Shown here in pieces: positions 32,879 through 41,935 of a stretch of DNA of 64,000 bases. Each line of letters starts with the position of its first letter. Position 1 is the first letter of the stretch. The stretch is taken from contig NZ_JBHRTR010000048.1 of NCBI RefSeq assembly GCF_042646425.1, positions 204,794 through 268,793 on the forward strand, written 5' to 3'. The notes below the pieces were generated by a model. That model was not told where the DNA came from, searched no databases, and saw only the letters and a program-made list of their open reading frames with translations. This stretch comes from Marinibaculum pumilum (lineage in GTDB: Bacteria > Pseudomonadota > Alphaproteobacteria > Ferrovibrionales > Ferrovibrionaceae). The position numbers and the translations under genes are program-made.

Positions 32879-33979
32879 ATGCCGGTGATCAGCGATCCAT
32901 CCCATGCCGCTGCCCTGGCCGGTGCCGCCTCCGCGCCGGCAGCCATCCCGTGGACCGGTGGCGAAACCCTGGCGGAGGTGACGGGCAAGAGCGGCACGGT
33001 CGCCCGGCGCTTCGACATCCGTGCAGTGCCGACCGCCCGGCGCCGCGATGCCCTGGTCGGTGCGCTGGACAGCGTCTACTACCCCTGCGACTTCGCCTTC
33101 AGCACCCCGGACGTGGTGGCCGGCGCGGTGCGGGTGGTCGATTTCGGCCCCGTGCAGGCCGGCCGGGTCCGCCTGGACCCAGTCTATGTCGAGCGCACCT
33201 CCCGCCAGATCAGCCGCCGCAGCGGCGATTTCGTCTTCGTGCCGATGCCCCTGGCAGCCGGCCCGGGGCAGAGCGAGGGCGGGGGCGGCCGGCTCCGCTT
33301 GCGCCAGCGCGGGCGCGAGGCGGATGCCGACGGCACGCAGTTCGCCTTTGCCGCCTCGGCCGATGCCTATGCCTACATGCACGACTGCCAGATGGATGCG
33401 GTCACCGTCCGCATCGAGGCGGCGGAAGTGCGCGGCCGGGTCCCCCATTTCGAGGACCTGACCGCAACCGGCTTCCGGGGGGAGGGCAATGCGGCGGCGC
33501 TGTTCATGGACTATGCGCGGTCCTTCTGCCTGAACGCCGCCAGCCTGGACGGCCAGGCCGGCGCGGTCGCCGCCCGGCACCTCCTGGACCTGTTCGCGAT
33601 GGCGCTGCTGTCCGGCGGCAGCGGTGCCGGCGGCACCGAGAGCGCGGTGCGGGAGGCCAACCGGCAGCGCATCCTGCGCCATGTCGAGACCCGGCTGGGA
33701 GATCCCGAGCTCGGCACCGCCTCGGTGTCGCGGGCGCTGGGCCTGTCGGAGCGCTATATCCAGAAGCTGCTGGCGGAACATGCGGAGACCCTGTCCGGCG
33801 TGATCCGCGAACGCCGGGTCGCGGAGGCGAAGCGCCTGCTGGCCGATCCCGCCATGCAGTGCCGCAGCATTGCCACCATCGCTTACCAGCTCGGCTTTTC
33901 CGACCCGGCCTATTTCAGCCGGGTGTTCCGCGAGGTGACCGGCGCTTCGCCCCGCGACTACCGGAACGGCGGCGGCTGA
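32879..33979 (+). CDS. AraC-family regulator, paralogue 3 of 3
   Basis: A 366-residue regulator from ATG 32879. It has an extra 40-residue N-terminal leader before the shared FDIRAVPTARRRDALVGALDSVYYPCDF block, a Gly/Ser-rich insertion (GPGQSEGGGG) not present in the other two, and then LRLRQRGREADADG. The C-terminal DNA-binding half (SVSRALGLSERYIQKLLAE, TIAYQLGFSDPAYFSRVFRE) is nearly interchangeable with paralogue 2. The sensor half differs most, for example a YAYMHDC segment replacing SYSYEQP, pointing to a changed ligand. It is the nearest regulator to the hydantoinase cluster 350 bases downstream. Confidence 0.9.
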   Translation: MPVISDPSHAAALAGAASAPAAIPWTGGETLAEVTGKSGTVARRFDIRAVPTARRRDALVGALDSVYYPCDFAFSTPDVVAGAVRVVDFGPVQAGRVRLDPVYVERTSRQISRRSGDFVFVPMPLAAGPGQSEGGGGRLRLRQRGREADADGTQFAFAASADAYAYMHDCQMDAVTVRIEAAEVRGRVPHFEDLTATGFRGEGNAAALFMDYARSFCLNAASLDGQAGAVAARHLLDLFAMALLSGGSGAGGTESAVREANRQRILRHVETRLGDPELGTASVSRALGLSERYIQKLLAEHAETLSGVIRERRVAEAKRLLADPAMQCRSIATIAYQLGFSDPAYFSRVFREVTGASPRDYRNGGG

Positions 33980-34012
33980 ACGCGGGGCCCGGCAGCGGCC
34001 CCTCAGTTTCCT

Positions 34013-34117
34013 CCTCCGGCATTCTCCCCTCCGGCATTCTCCCCTCCGGCATTCTCCCCTCCGGCATTCTCCCCTCCGGCATTCTCCCCTCCGGCATTCT
34101 CCCTGCCGGCGTTCTCC
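34013..34117. repeat. 15-bp tandem repeat, about seven units
   Basis: CTCCGGCATTCTCCC is repeated with exact 15-base spacing: CCGGC falls at 34016, 34031, 34046, 34061, 34076 and 34091, with a degenerate seventh at 34106. It occupies the 350-base gap between the third AraC gene and hyuA. Short frames through it on the minus strand give only simple peptide repeats and are not counted as genes. The rest of the gap (34118-34341) shows no recognisable feature. Confidence 0.92.
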
Positions 34118-34341
34118 GGTGTCGTTCCTGTCCGGCTATTCGGTCGGGCCTGTCCAAGACAGTTTCCCGCCGATCGCGCAGACTGCAGCGGTCGGATCAG
34201 GGATCGCACCGGCCCGCTTCCGCCTTACCGGGGCGGCGGGCCGGCGGAGTCCCGGACCCGCATCACCGGATTTGAAGCGACCTGCGCCCCAGGGCAGCCA
34301 CAGGCACCGGCGGCGCAGGCCAGGCAGTGGAGATGGAGCAC

Positions 34342-36411
34342 ATGGTCTTTCGCGTCTCGGTCGATACCGGAGGCACCTTCACCGACGTCGTGGTGGCGGA
34401 CGAGAAGGGCAACCTGACCATCGGCAAGGCCCTCACCACCCGGGACCGGATCTTCCTGGGCATGAAGGAGGCCATCGAGGCGGCGGCGAAGGAGCTGGGC
34501 ATCGGCCTGCAGGAGCTGCTGGACCAGTCCGAGATGCTGATCTACGGCACCACCCGGGCGACCAATGCCATCGTCACCAAGAACGTGGCGAAGACCGCCT
34601 TCCTGACCACCCAGGGCTTCCCCGACATCCTGCTGGTGAAGGAGGGCGGCAAGCACAACCCGCACGACTTCACGGTCGAGTTCCCGGACCCCTATATCCC
34701 GCGGCGCTACACCTTCGAGATCGAGGAGCGGATGAGCTCCGAGGGGGTGCCGTCGAAGCCGTTCAGCGAGGCGCAGGCCCGCGAGGTGCTGCAGACCCTG
34801 AAGGCGCGGGGCTTCGAGGCGGTGGCGGTCTGCCTGCTCTGGTCGGTCGCCAATCCGGCGCATGAGCTGCGCCTGGGCGAGCTGATCGAGGAAATCCTGC
34901 CCGGCGTGCCCTACACCCTGTCGCACCAGCTGATCCCGATCGTCCGGGAATATCGCCGCGCCTCCGCCACCGCCATCGACGCCTCCCTGAAGCCGCTGAT
35001 GCAGGAGCATCTGCGGGGCCTGGAGAGCGACCTGCGCGATGCCGGCTACAAGGGCGAGATCCTGGTCTCCACCACCGCCGGCGGCTGCAACCATGTCGCC
35101 GCCCTGATCGAGAAGCCGATCTATACCGTCGGCTCCGGCCCGGCGATGGCGCCGATCGCGGGCATCACCTTCTCGCAGCTCGAAGAGCTGGGCGACAATG
35201 TCATCATCTGCGACACAGGCGGCACCACCTTCGATGTCGGCCTGGTGCGCGACGGCCGCCTGGTGTTCAGCCGCGACACCTGGCTGGGCCAGGCCTTCAC
35301 CGGCGACCTGCTGGGCATCTCGGCGGTCGACATGCGCTCCATCGGCGCCGGCGGCGGCTCCATCGCCTGGATCGACGATGGCGGGCTGATGCGGGTCGGG
35401 CCGCAATCCGCCGGCGCGGAGCCGGGACCGGCCTGCTACGGCCGCGGCGGCACCGAGCCGACCGTATCCGACGCCGCCGTGGTGCTGGGCTATTTCGACC
35501 CGGACTATTTCCTGGGCGGCCGCATGACCCTGGACAAGGCGGCGGCGAAGAAGGCCGTTTCCAAGGTCGCCGACCGGATCGGCATGTCGGTGGAGGAGAC
35601 CGCGTTCCGCATCCTCACCCTGGCCAGCGACCTGATGATCCGGGCGATCCACGACATCACCATCAACGAAGGCTTCAACCCGCGGGAGAGCGCGATCGTC
35701 GCCGGCGGCGGCGCAGCCGGCGTGAACATCCTGCCGATCGCCAAGGAACTGGGCTGCGACAATGTCATCCTGCCCAAGGTCGCCTCGGCGCTGTCGGCGT
35801 CGGGCATGCAGCATGCCGACATCGTGGCGGAGGAGGCGGCGAGCTACGTCACCCGCTCCGACCGCTTCGACTTCGACGGGGTGAACGCCACCTTCGCGGA
35901 GCTGGACAAGCGGCTGAATGCCTTCCGCGACACCCTGCCGAAATGGGACGGGCAGAAGGTCACCTACGAATACATTGCCGAATGCCGCTACCTGGCGCAG
36001 GTCTGGGAACTGGACGCGCCGATCGGCAAGTCGCGGTTCGAGAACCAGGCCGACCTGGACGCCTTCGTCGAGGCGTTCCACCAGATCCACGAGCGGGTCT
36101 TCGCCATGCGCGACGACGGCAGCCCGGTGGAGGTGGTGAACTGGAAGGCGCGCCTGGTCGTCAGCCTGGCCTCGCCGCCGCAGGAAAGCCCGAAGGTGAC
36201 GGAGACGAAGCCCGACAGCCCGACCCTGACCCGGGACTGCTTCTTCGGCACCGCCGAGCCGGTGAAGACGCCGATCTACAAGTCGATGGACCTGAAGCCG
36301 GGCGACGTGGTCGCCGGGCCGGCGATCATCGAGGAGCCGACCACCACCCTGGTCGTCTATCCCGAGATGTCCGCCAAGGTCAGCGGCGCCGGCAACTACC
36401 TGCTGCGCTGA
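34342..36411 (+). CDS. Hydantoinase/oxoprolinase family subunit A (HyuA/CapA-like)
   Basis: A 689-residue ATP-binding subunit of the ATP-dependent hydantoinase/oxoprolinase family, from ATG 34342 (ATG 34333 or GTG 34327 are alternatives). It has the N-terminal phosphate loop VSVDTGGTFTDVVVADE, then the second nucleotide motif IICDTGGTTFDVGLV near 289-303, the GAGGGSIAWID loop, and an AIVAGGGAAGVNI motif near 455-467. These enzymes open cyclic amides (5-oxoproline, hydantoins, caprolactam) with ATP cleavage, or carboxylate ketones in the Acx/Apc branch. It precedes three HyuB-type genes and an aminotransferase, so a lactam or imide substrate is favoured by context. Confidence 0.93.
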   Translation: MVFRVSVDTGGTFTDVVVADEKGNLTIGKALTTRDRIFLGMKEAIEAAAKELGIGLQELLDQSEMLIYGTTRATNAIVTKNVAKTAFLTTQGFPDILLVKEGGKHNPHDFTVEFPDPYIPRRYTFEIEERMSSEGVPSKPFSEAQAREVLQTLKARGFEAVAVCLLWSVANPAHELRLGELIEEILPGVPYTLSHQLIPIVREYRRASATAIDASLKPLMQEHLRGLESDLRDAGYKGEILVSTTAGGCNHVAALIEKPIYTVGSGPAMAPIAGITFSQLEELGDNVIICDTGGTTFDVGLVRDGRLVFSRDTWLGQAFTGDLLGISAVDMRSIGAGGGSIAWIDDGGLMRVGPQSAGAEPGPACYGRGGTEPTVSDAAVVLGYFDPDYFLGGRMTLDKAAAKKAVSKVADRIGMSVEETAFRILTLASDLMIRAIHDITINEGFNPRESAIVAGGGAAGVNILPIAKELGCDNVILPKVASALSASGMQHADIVAEEAASYVTRSDRFDFDGVNATFAELDKRLNAFRDTLPKWDGQKVTYEYIAECRYLAQVWELDAPIGKSRFENQADLDAFVEAFHQIHERVFAMRDDGSPVEVVNWKARLVVSLASPPQESPKVTETKPDSPTLTRDCFFGTAEPVKTPIYKSMDLKPGDVVAGPAIIEEPTTTLVVYPEMSAKVSGAGNYLLR

Positions 36412-36457
36412 TCCCCTGACACCCTGATCCCCTGCCCCTTCGAAGGGAGGCCCCGCG

Positions 36458-38272
36458 ATGACCGACACGCAGGCGACCGACGGAAGCGATACCGGCTTCG
36501 ACCCGTTCATGACGGCAATCCTGGCGAACCGCATGGACGGCGTGATCCGGGAGATGACCAACACCCTGCTGCGGGCGGGGCGGTCGGCGGTGCTGAACAC
36601 GGCGCGCGACTTCTCCTGCGCCCTCTGCACCGGCGAGCATGACCTGCTGGCGGCGGCGGAAGGGCTGCCGATCCACATCTTCGGCAGCCACATGCAGTCC
36701 AAGGCGATGGCCGACTTCAACCCGGACATGCGCGAGGGCGACTGCTACCTGCACAACGATCCCTACACGGGCAACACCCATCCGGCGGATCACACCTTCC
36801 TGGTGCCGGTCTATATCGACGGCGAACATCTGTTCACCACGGTGGTGAAGGCGCACCAGGCCGATATCGGCAATTCGCTGCCGACGACCTACATGGCCTC
36901 CGCCAAGGACCAGTACGAGGAAGGCGCGCTGATCTTCCCGGCGGTGCGGATCCAGCGCGACTACCAGATGGTCGAGGACGTGATCCGCATGTGCCGGTCG
37001 CGGATCCGGGTGCAGAACCAGTGGTACGGCGACTATCTGGCGGGCATCGGCGCCGCCCGGGTGGGCGAGCGCCGGCTGAAGGAGATCGGCGCCAAGTACG
37101 GCAAGGAGACCCTGAAGGCCTTCATCCGGCACTGGCTGGACTATTCCGAGCAGCGGATGATCGCCGCCCTGAAAAAGCTGCCGAAGGCCACCCTGACCAA
37201 TTCCGGCGCGCATGATCCGTTCGAAGGTGTCGTGCCCGACGGCATCCCGCTGAACGTGACCGTGCATATCGACCCCGACGCGGCGATGGTCGATCTGGAC
37301 CTGACCGACAATATCGACAACCTGGATTGCGGGCTGAACGAGAGCGAGGCCTGCGTCGGCGCCTCCACCTTCGCCGGGATCTTTAACTCGATCGACCCGA
37401 CGGTGCCGCGCAATTCCGGCTCCTTCCGCAGGGTGCGCCTGCATCTGCGCGACGGCAGCGTCGCGGGCCGGCCGCAATTCCCGCATTCCTGCTCCGTCGC
37501 CACCACCAACGTGGCGGATCGGCTGATCAACATCACCCAGGCCGCCTTCGCCGAGATCGGCGACGGCTTCGGCGTGGCCGAGGGCGGGGTCGGCATGGGG
37601 GCGGCCTTCGCCGTCGTCTCCGGCAAGGACAAGCGCCATGGCGGCGAGGCCTATGTGAACCAGCTGATCGCCGGCTCCGCCGGCGGGCCGGCCAGCCCGG
37701 TCGCCGACGGCTGGATCACCTGGGGCATCCCGGTCGTGGCGGGCCTGATGTACCGCGACTCAATCGAGGTGGACGAGCTGAAGCATCCGCTGGAGTTCGA
37801 CTATTGCCGGGTGGTCTCCGCCACCGGCGGCGCCGGCCGCTATCGCGGCGCGCCGGGCATGGAACTGAGCTACGGCCCGAAGGACGAGGCGATGGACGTG
37901 CTCTGGCCCTGCGACGGCACCGTCTATCCGCCCAAGGGCGTCCGCGGCGGCGAGGATGCGCAGCCCTGCCGCCACTTCAAGGTCAGTGCCAACGGCCTGG
38001 AAGAGGAACTGGGCGGAATCGCGATGCTGAAGCTGGTGAAGGGCGAGAAGGTGCGCGGCCAGAATTCCGGCGGCGGCGGCTATGGCGACCCCCTGCAGCG
38101 CGACCCGAAGCGCGTGCTGCGCGACGTGCTGGAACGCTACGAGACGGCGGACCGCGCCCGCGACATCTACGGCGTGGTGCTGACCGGGTCGCCGGAGGAT
38201 GACAGCCTGGCCATCGACCAGGCGGCGACCGAGGCCCGGCGGGCGGAGCTGACCGCCGCGCCGGCCGAATAG
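36458..38272 (+). CDS. Hydantoinase B family subunit, paralogue 1
   Basis: A 604-residue HyuB-type subunit that would pair with HyuA. Family blocks include FDPFMTAILANRMDGVIREM, CYLHNDPYTGNTHPADHTF with conserved Asp/His residues likely to bind metal, NESEACVGASTFAGIFNSID, and the C-terminal GGGGYGDPLQRDPKRVLRDV. No signal peptide. A GGGAGG ribosome binding site precedes ATG 36458. It is the first of three near-duplicate genes arranged head to tail, with only 46 bases between hyuA and this gene. Divergence between copies is concentrated in scattered residues, so substrate scope rather than fold may differ. Confidence 0.93.
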   Translation: MTDTQATDGSDTGFDPFMTAILANRMDGVIREMTNTLLRAGRSAVLNTARDFSCALCTGEHDLLAAAEGLPIHIFGSHMQSKAMADFNPDMREGDCYLHNDPYTGNTHPADHTFLVPVYIDGEHLFTTVVKAHQADIGNSLPTTYMASAKDQYEEGALIFPAVRIQRDYQMVEDVIRMCRSRIRVQNQWYGDYLAGIGAARVGERRLKEIGAKYGKETLKAFIRHWLDYSEQRMIAALKKLPKATLTNSGAHDPFEGVVPDGIPLNVTVHIDPDAAMVDLDLTDNIDNLDCGLNESEACVGASTFAGIFNSIDPTVPRNSGSFRRVRLHLRDGSVAGRPQFPHSCSVATTNVADRLINITQAAFAEIGDGFGVAEGGVGMGAAFAVVSGKDKRHGGEAYVNQLIAGSAGGPASPVADGWITWGIPVVAGLMYRDSIEVDELKHPLEFDYCRVVSATGGAGRYRGAPGMELSYGPKDEAMDVLWPCDGTVYPPKGVRGGEDAQPCRHFKVSANGLEEELGGIAMLKLVKGEKVRGQNSGGGGYGDPLQRDPKRVLRDVLERYETADRARDIYGVVLTGSPEDDSLAIDQAATEARRAELTAAPAE

Positions 38273-38291
38273 CGGTCGGACCGGGCCTGGA

Positions 38292-40095
38292 ATGTCCGAG
38301 AGCGAGGGTTCGACCGGCTTCGACCCGTTCATGACCGCCATCCTGGCGAACCGGATGGACGGCGTGATCCGGGAGATGACGAACACCCTGCTGCGGGCCG
38401 GGCGGTCGGCGGTGCTGAACACCGCGCGACTTCTCCTGCGCCATCTGCACCGCCGACAACCAGCTGCTGGCGGCGGCGGAGGGGCTGCCGATCCACATCT
38501 TCGGCAGCCACATGCAGGCGCAGGCGATGTGCGACTTTAACCCCGACCTGCGGGAAGGGGATTGCTACCTGCACAACGATCCCTATACCGGCAACAGCCA
38601 TGCCGCCGACCATACCTTCCTGGTACCGGTCTTCGTCGAGGGCGAGCATCTGTTTACCACGGTGGTGAAGGCGCACCAGGCGGATATCGGCAATGCCCTG
38701 CCGACGACCTACATGGCGGCGGCGAAGGACCAGTACGAGGAAGGCGCGCTGATCTTCCCGGCGGTTGCCGTGCAGCGCGACTATGAGATGGTCGAGGACG
38801 TGGTCCGCATGTGCCGGTCGCGGATCCGGGTGCCCGGGCAGTGGTACGGCGATTTCCTGGCCGGCATCGGCGCCGCCCGGGTGGGCGAGCGCCGGCTGAA
38901 GGAGATGGCGGACAAGTACGGCAGGGCCGCGCTGAAGGCTTTCGTCACCCACTGGCTGGATTATTCCGAGCAGCGCATGGCCGCCGCCCTGAGGAAGCTG
39001 CCGAAGGCCACCCTGACCAATACCGGCGCGCACGACCCGTTCGAGGGCGTGGTGCCCGACGGCATCCCGCTGAAGGTGACGGTGCATATCGACCCCGACG
39101 CGGCGATGGTCGACCTGGACCTGACCGACAATATCGACTGCCTGGACTGCGGCCTGAACGAGAGCGAGGCCTGTGTCGGCGCCTCCACCTTCGCCGGCAT
39201 CTTCAATTCCATCGACCCCACGGTGCCGCGCAATTCCGGCGCCTTCCGCCGGGTACGCCTGCAACTGCGCGACGGCAGCGTCGCCGGCCGGCCGCGCTTT
39301 CCGCATTCGACCTCGGTCGCCACGACCAACGTCGCCGACCGGCTGATCAACATCGTGCAGGCGGCCTTCGCGGAGATGGACGACGGTTTCGGCCTGGCCG
39401 AAGGCGGGGTCGGCCTGGGCGCGGCCTTCGCCGTGGTGTCGGGACGCGATCCCCGCCATGACGGCGAGAGCTATGTGAACCAGATCCATTGCGGCTCCGC
39501 CGGCGGGCCGGCCGGCCCGGTGGCGGACGGCTGGGTGACCTACGGCATCCCGGTGATCGGCGGGCTGATGTACCGGGATTCCATCGAGGTGGACGAGCTG
39601 AAGCACCCGATGCAGTTCGCCTTCATCCGGGTGGTGCCGGGCACCGGCGGTGCCGGCCGCCATCGCGGTGCGCCGGGGATGGAGGTCAGCTACGGGCCGA
39701 AGACGGAGCCGATGGACGTGCTCTGGCCCTGCGACGGCACCGTGCATCCGCCGAAGGGGGTGCGCGGCGGCGCCGACGGCATGCCTTGCCGGCACCTGCG
39801 GATCGGCGCCAACGGAGACGAGACGGAACTGGGCGGCTTGGCCGTCCTGCGCCTCGCGCCAGGCGAACGTGTGCATGGCCGCAATTCGGGCGGCGGCGGC
39901 TATGGCGACCCGCTGCAACGCGATCCGCAACGGGTGCTGCGGGACGTGCTGGAGCGCTACGAGACCGCGGAGCGCGCGCACAACGTCTATGGCGTGGTGC
40001 TGACCGGCGCCGCGGCGGACGAGAGCCTGGCGGTCGACATGGCGGCGACGGAAAGGCGGCGGTCGGAACTTCTGTCCGGAACGACGGCCCGGTAG
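38292..40095 (+). pseudogene. Hydantoinase B paralogue 2, frameshifted near the 5' end
   Basis: The 5' part (from ATG 38292) reads FDPFMTAILANRMDGVIREM and on to NTAR exactly like the other copies, then loses frame at 38424-38429. There ACCGCGCGACTTC replaces GGCGCGCGACTTC-type sequence with one CG dinucleotide fewer. Adding back two bases restores DFSCAICTADNQLLAAAEGL and the rest of a normal HyuB (about 600 residues). The downstream part stays open from 38512 to 40095, with all core motifs intact and no other lesion. Either a recent loss-of-function slip, a reversible dinucleotide-repeat switch, or a sequencing error in a GC run; the intact remainder means decay is at most recent. Confidence 0.88.
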
Positions 40096-40121
40096 GCCGG
40101 CGCAGCAGGGAAGGCGGAGCG

Positions 40122-41909
40122 ATGGCAGGGGATGCGGATTTCGACCCGTTCATGACGGCGATCCTGGCGAACCGGATGGACGGCGTGATCCGGGAGATGA
40201 CGAACACCCTGCTGCGGGCCGGGCGGTCGGCGGTGCTGAATACTGCGCGGGACTTCTCCTGCGCGCTCTGCACCGGCGACAACCAGCTGCTGGCGGCGGC
40301 GGAAGGGCTGCCGATTCACATCTTCGGCAGCCACATGCAGGCGCGCACGATGTGCGACTTCAACCCGGACATGCGCGAGGGCGACTGCTACCTGCACAAC
40401 GACCCCTATACCGGCAACACCCATGCGGCCGACCACACCTTCCTGGTGCCGGTCTATATCGACGGCGAGCATCTGTTCACCACAGTGGTGAAGGCGCACC
40501 AGGCGGATATCGGCAATGCCCTGCCGACGACCTACATGGCGGCGGCCAAGGACCAGTACGAGGAAGGCGCGCTGATCTTCCCGGCGGTGCGGATCCAGCG
40601 CGACTACAAGATGGTCGAGGACGTGATCCGCATGTGCCGGTCGCGGATCCGGGTGCCGAACCAGTGGTACGGCGACTATCTGGCCGGCATCGGCGCCGCC
40701 CGGGTGGGCGAGCGCCGGCTGAAGGAGCTGGGCGAGAAGTACGGCAGGGACACCCTGAAGGCCTTCATCCGGCACTGGCTGGACTATTCGGAGAGCCGCA
40801 TGGTCGCGGCGCTGAAGAAGCTGCCGAAGGTGACCCTGACCCGCAGCGCCACCCACGACCCGTTCGAGGGGGTGATCCCCGATGGCATCCCGCTGAACGT
40901 CACCGTGCGCATCGATCCCGACGCGGCGATGGTGGAACTGGACCTGCGGGACAATATCGACAACCTGGATTGCGGCCTGAACGAGAGCGAGGCCTGTGTC
41001 GGCGCCTCCACCTTCGCCGGCATCTTCAACTCCATCGACCCGACGGTGCCGCGCAATTCCGGCTCCTTCCGCCGGGTGTCGCTTCTGCTGCGCGACGGCA
41101 GCGTGGCGGGCCGGCCGCAATTCCCGCATTCCTGCTCCGTCGCAACGACCAACGTGGCCGACCGGCTGATCAACATCGTGCAGTCCGCGGTGGCGGAGAT
41201 CGGCGACGGCTTCGGCCTGGCAGAGGGCGGCATCGGCATGGGCGCCTATGCGGCCGTGATCTCCGGCAACGACCATCGCCATGGCGGCGAGGCCTATGTG
41301 AACCAGCTGGTGATCGGCTCCTCCGGCGGGCCGGCCAGCCCGGTCGCCGACGGCTGGATCACCTATGGCATCCCGGTGGTCGCGGGGTTGATGTACCGCG
41401 ACTCCGTTGAAGTCGACGAGCTGAAGCACCCGATGGAGTTCAAGTACCTGCGCGTCGCGGACGGCACCGGCGGCGCCGGCCGCCAGCGCGGCGCGCCGGG
41501 CATGGAGCTGAGCTACGGCCCGAAGGAAGCGCCGATGGACGTGATCTGGCCGACCGACGGGACGATCAACGTGCCCAAGGGGGTGCGCGGCGGCGCCGAC
41601 GGCATGGGCTGCCAGCACTTCAAGATCAGCGCCAACGGCCATGCCGAGGAGCTGGGCGGCCTGGCGATCCTGCGCCTGACCGCGGGCGAGGTGGTCACGG
41701 GGCGCGCCTGCGGCGGCGGCGGCTATGGCGACCCGCTGGAGCGCGACCCGAAGCGCGTGCTGCGCGACGTGCTGGAGCGCTACGAGACGGCCGACCGGGC
41801 CCGCGACATCTATGGCGTGGTGCTGTCCGGCGCGGCCGAGGATGACAGCCTGGCGGTCGACCTGGCGGCGACCGAGACACGGCGCAGGGAACTGGCGGCC
41901 GCCCGCTGA
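40122..41909 (+). CDS. Hydantoinase B family subunit, paralogue 3
   Basis: A 595-residue HyuB-type protein from ATG 40122, preceded by an AGGGAAGGCGGAG ribosome binding site. It shares nearly every motif with paralogue 1: the N-terminal RAGRSAVLNTARDFSCALCTG in intact form, HNDPYTGNTHAADHTF, ARVGERRLKELGEKYG, and the ending RDIYGVVLSGAAEDDSLAVD. Differences include SSGGPASP for AGGPASP and DVIWPTDGTINVPKG for DVLWPCDGTVYPPKG near residue 470. It ends 26 bases before the aminotransferase gene, which suggests a single transcript from hyuA through the transaminase. Confidence 0.93.
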   Translation: MAGDADFDPFMTAILANRMDGVIREMTNTLLRAGRSAVLNTARDFSCALCTGDNQLLAAAEGLPIHIFGSHMQARTMCDFNPDMREGDCYLHNDPYTGNTHAADHTFLVPVYIDGEHLFTTVVKAHQADIGNALPTTYMAAAKDQYEEGALIFPAVRIQRDYKMVEDVIRMCRSRIRVPNQWYGDYLAGIGAARVGERRLKELGEKYGRDTLKAFIRHWLDYSESRMVAALKKLPKVTLTRSATHDPFEGVIPDGIPLNVTVRIDPDAAMVELDLRDNIDNLDCGLNESEACVGASTFAGIFNSIDPTVPRNSGSFRRVSLLLRDGSVAGRPQFPHSCSVATTNVADRLINIVQSAVAEIGDGFGLAEGGIGMGAYAAVISGNDHRHGGEAYVNQLVIGSSGGPASPVADGWITYGIPVVAGLMYRDSVEVDELKHPMEFKYLRVADGTGGAGRQRGAPGMELSYGPKEAPMDVIWPTDGTINVPKGVRGGADGMGCQHFKISANGHAEELGGLAILRLTAGEVVTGRACGGGGYGDPLERDPKRVLRDVLERYETADRARDIYGVVLSGAAEDDSLAVDLAATETRRRELAAAR

Positions 41910-41935
41910 GCGGCCGAAAAGAGGGAGACGGGACG

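Noticed and set aside
34013..34117. CRISPR-like look of a regular short repeat
   Set aside because: The units are 15 bases and directly adjacent, with no unique spacers and no cas genes, so it is a plain tandem repeat.
33915..34209. Two short minus-strand frames through the 15-bp repeat (peptide repeats such as EGRMP)
   Set aside because: The apparent proteins exist only because a 15-base period keeps any frame open; no ribosome binding site or conserved part is present.
38512..40095. Treating the downstream part of HyuB copy 2 as a complete shorter gene starting at an internal ATG
   Set aside because: The upstream part keeps the normal N terminus and only two bases are missing, so a broken full-length gene explains the data better than a genuine short form.
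36380..41642. Several long minus-strand frames opposite the HyuB genes
   Set aside because: They repeat three times because the HyuB genes repeat; each is the antisense shadow of a conserved gene and contains no domain of its own.
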